Assembly (NCBI GenBank): GCA_014859615.1
Contig: JACUTX010000150.1
Span: 1 to 6,439, forward strand
DNA from: Desulfuromonadales bacterium
Lineage (GTDB): Bacteria > Desulfobacterota > Desulfuromonadia > Desulfuromonadales > UBA2294
DNA: 6,439 nt
Reading direction: 5' to 3'
Shown here: in pieces, positions 5,328 to 6,439 of the stretch
How the letters are laid out: each line of letters starts with the position of its first letter
How positions within the stretch are numbered: the first letter of the stretch is position 1
The notes under the pieces: generated by a model
What the model was told of the DNA's origin: nothing
The model's input: only the letters and a program-made list of their open reading frames with translations
The model's database searches: none
Program-made: the position numbers and the translations under genes

Positions 5328-6439
5328 CCATACCGACGCGATAACAGCGTAAACAGCGGGCGGCTTCGCGCACCGCCTGGCTCTCCGGCATCGCCAATTC
5401 GACCTCTGCGTAATTTTTAGCCCGCTCAGCTCCTTCGAGTTTTGGTTGATGCTCGCGGTGCAGACCACCCCGCAGTGAGATCTTCTCATTCTTGTCGAAA
5501 ACGCCGAAACCGTTGAGAAGATCCTCCATCGCATCCTCGTCGGTGAGGTAGGCCTTCCCTTCCATCAGATAACGGTGCATCGCCTTGGCCGCCCGCTTGC
5601 CGTGGCCGACAGCAACAACGACGGTCATGGCGCCATATTCACAGTCTCCCCCGGCGAACACCCCCTCGTCATCAGTCATCATCGTCCCACCTTTGGTGAC
5701 GATGCTGTTCCATCGAGTCTGATTGATCCCGTAATCGCCATCTTCGAGGTAAGAGAGATCCGGATCCTGGCCGATGGCCGGAATCACGAGATCACACGGA
5801 ATGACATATTCACTCCCCGGGACTTCCTGGGGACGACGACGCCCCGATTCATCCGGCTCACCGAGCTCCATTTTGATCACTTCGACACCGACCACCTTAT
5901 TGTTCTCTGTGACCAGTTTGGTCGGATTAACCAAAAATTCAAACTGGACATTCTCGGCTTCGGCATCATCGACTTCATACGATTCGGCCGGCATCTCTTT
6001 ACGGGTTCGCCGGTAAACCAGAATCGAATCTTGTGCTCCTTCGCGCAGAGCGACGCGCACACAGTCGATAGCAGTGTTGCCACCGCCGACGACGATAACT
6101 CGTTTCGGGGTTTTGATCGGCTCACCAAGAGCCACCGCACGCAGGTAGTTGATTCCACCGGTGGAGAACCCCTCGTACCCTTTATCTTCCCCTTCAACCC
6201 CCATCGGCTTCGACTTGAAAGCGCCGGTGCCGAGAAAGACCGCATCGTACTGTTCTTTAAGTTCCCGCAACGAAACATCGCGACCGAGCTTGACGCCATA
6301 CTCGATCTCAACGCCAAGCGCACTGATAATATCGGCTTCACGCTGCAGCAAAGGACGCGGCATACGGTAGTCGGGGATCCCGACGGCAACGGTTCCGCCC
6401 GGCTCTGAAAGCATATCGATGACCTTGACCTGATGCCCT
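5314..6439 (-). CDS. sfrB: NADPH-Fe(III) oxidoreductase beta subunit-like, GltD-family flavoprotein (partial, C-terminal part)
   Basis: The visible 374 residues are the C-terminal part of a GltD-like FAD/NAD(P)H oxidoreductase; the reading frame continues past the right edge, so the ATG at 6414 is internal. Upstream of it the frame reads GHQVKVIDMLSEPGG..., the usual GltD sequence just after the first FAD-binding GxGxxG, which must lie outside. Visible hallmarks are GIPDYRMPR, the NAD(P)H-binding GGGNTAID (GxGxxA at 6070-6087), YRRTRKEMPA, which typifies NADPH-using members, AIGQDPDL, and the second FAD motif VFAGGD (5644-5661). The C-terminus carries an extension ending in CLRC (5344-5355), as in GltD/NuoF-type fusions. 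The role is to oxidise NADPH through FAD and pass electrons to SfrA's clusters. Next to a NuoG-like gene rather than gltB, SfrB is a better call than glutamate synthase beta chain. A NuoF-like or other N-terminal domain cannot be assessed. The TGA stop lies 75 bp before sfrA, consistent with an sfrB-sfrA operon. Confidence 0.8.
   Translation of the reverse strand, partial: GHQVKVIDMLSEPGGTVAVGIPDYRMPRPLLQREADIISALGVEIEYGVKLGRDVSLRELKEQYDAVFLGTGAFKSKPMGVEGEDKGYEGFSTGGINYLRAVALGEPIKTPKRVIVVGGGNTAIDCVRVALREGAQDSILVYRRTRKEMPAESYEVDDAEAENVQFEFLVNPTKLVTENNKVVGVEVIKMELGEPDESGRRRPQEVPGSEYVIPCDLVIPAIGQDPDLSYLEDGDYGINQTRWNSIVTKGGTMMTDDEGVFAGGDCEYGAMTVVVAVGHGKRAAKAMHRYLMEGKAYLTDEDAMEDLLNGFGVFDKNEKISLRGGLHREHQPKLEGAERAKNYAEVELAMPESQAVREAARCLRCYRVGMVAID

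Noticed and set aside
4417..5352. Open frame of 311 codons on the plus strand
   Set aside because: It lies almost wholly opposite sfrA, whose cysteine motifs prove the minus-strand frame; the plus-strand translation has no recognisable domain.
5575..6408. Open frame of 277 codons on the plus strand
   Set aside because: It is antisense to the clear GltD-like sfrB coding sequence; the translation is a shadow without motif support.

Overview
The window reads as ordinary chromosome from a Desulfuromonadales-type (Geobacter/Desulfuromonas/Geopsychrobacter-like) delta-proteobacterium. The main reason is a sfrB-sfrA pair: a GltD-like flavoprotein directly upstream of a NuoG-like iron-sulfur protein, the arrangement known for the soluble NADPH-dependent Fe(III) reductase of Geobacter. 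Base composition is moderate (about 50-55% GC by eye), lower than typical Geobacter, so a Desulfuromonas-like genus is plausible; this placement is inference.

Every supported gene lies on the minus strand, so transcription runs from high to low coordinates. From the right edge: the C-terminal 374 residues of SfrB (5314 to the window end), a 75-bp gap with a short heptamer repeat and the sfrA ribosome site, then complete sfrA (2668-5238). A good intrinsic terminator (2608-2643) follows, with an overlapping alternative hairpin just upstream of it. Eighteen bases further on is a small single-domain cupin (2281-2589). A promoter-like region (2193-2219) precedes a 209-residue exported protein that looks like an outer-membrane beta-barrel (1536-2165), followed by its own terminator (1495-1526). 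Next comes an RhlE-type DEAD-box RNA helicase (230-1429), and finally the first 46 codons of a membrane-anchored, probably AsmA-like protein leaving the window at base 1.

SfrB would take electrons from NADPH through FAD and pass them to SfrA, whose visible ligand sets could hold one [2Fe-2S] and four [4Fe-4S] clusters. SfrA keeps the molybdopterin-oxidoreductase fold but lacks the Cys/Sec and His that act in formate dehydrogenases, so it is probably an electron-transfer and scaffold subunit. In Geobacter the pair has been tied to Fe(III) reduction in vitro and to acetate metabolism/NADPH balance in vivo. The cupin may be expressed by read-through from sfrBA. The beta-barrel protein, helicase and AsmA-like gene look like separate units with no evident functional link.

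No RNA gene, mobile element, CRISPR array or attachment site is visible, and no gene-free stretch exceeds about 115 bases. I see no convincing new multi-gene system; the points most worth checking are the degenerate Mo site of SfrA, the possible attenuator between sfrA and the cupin, and the cupin's four-histidine metal site.
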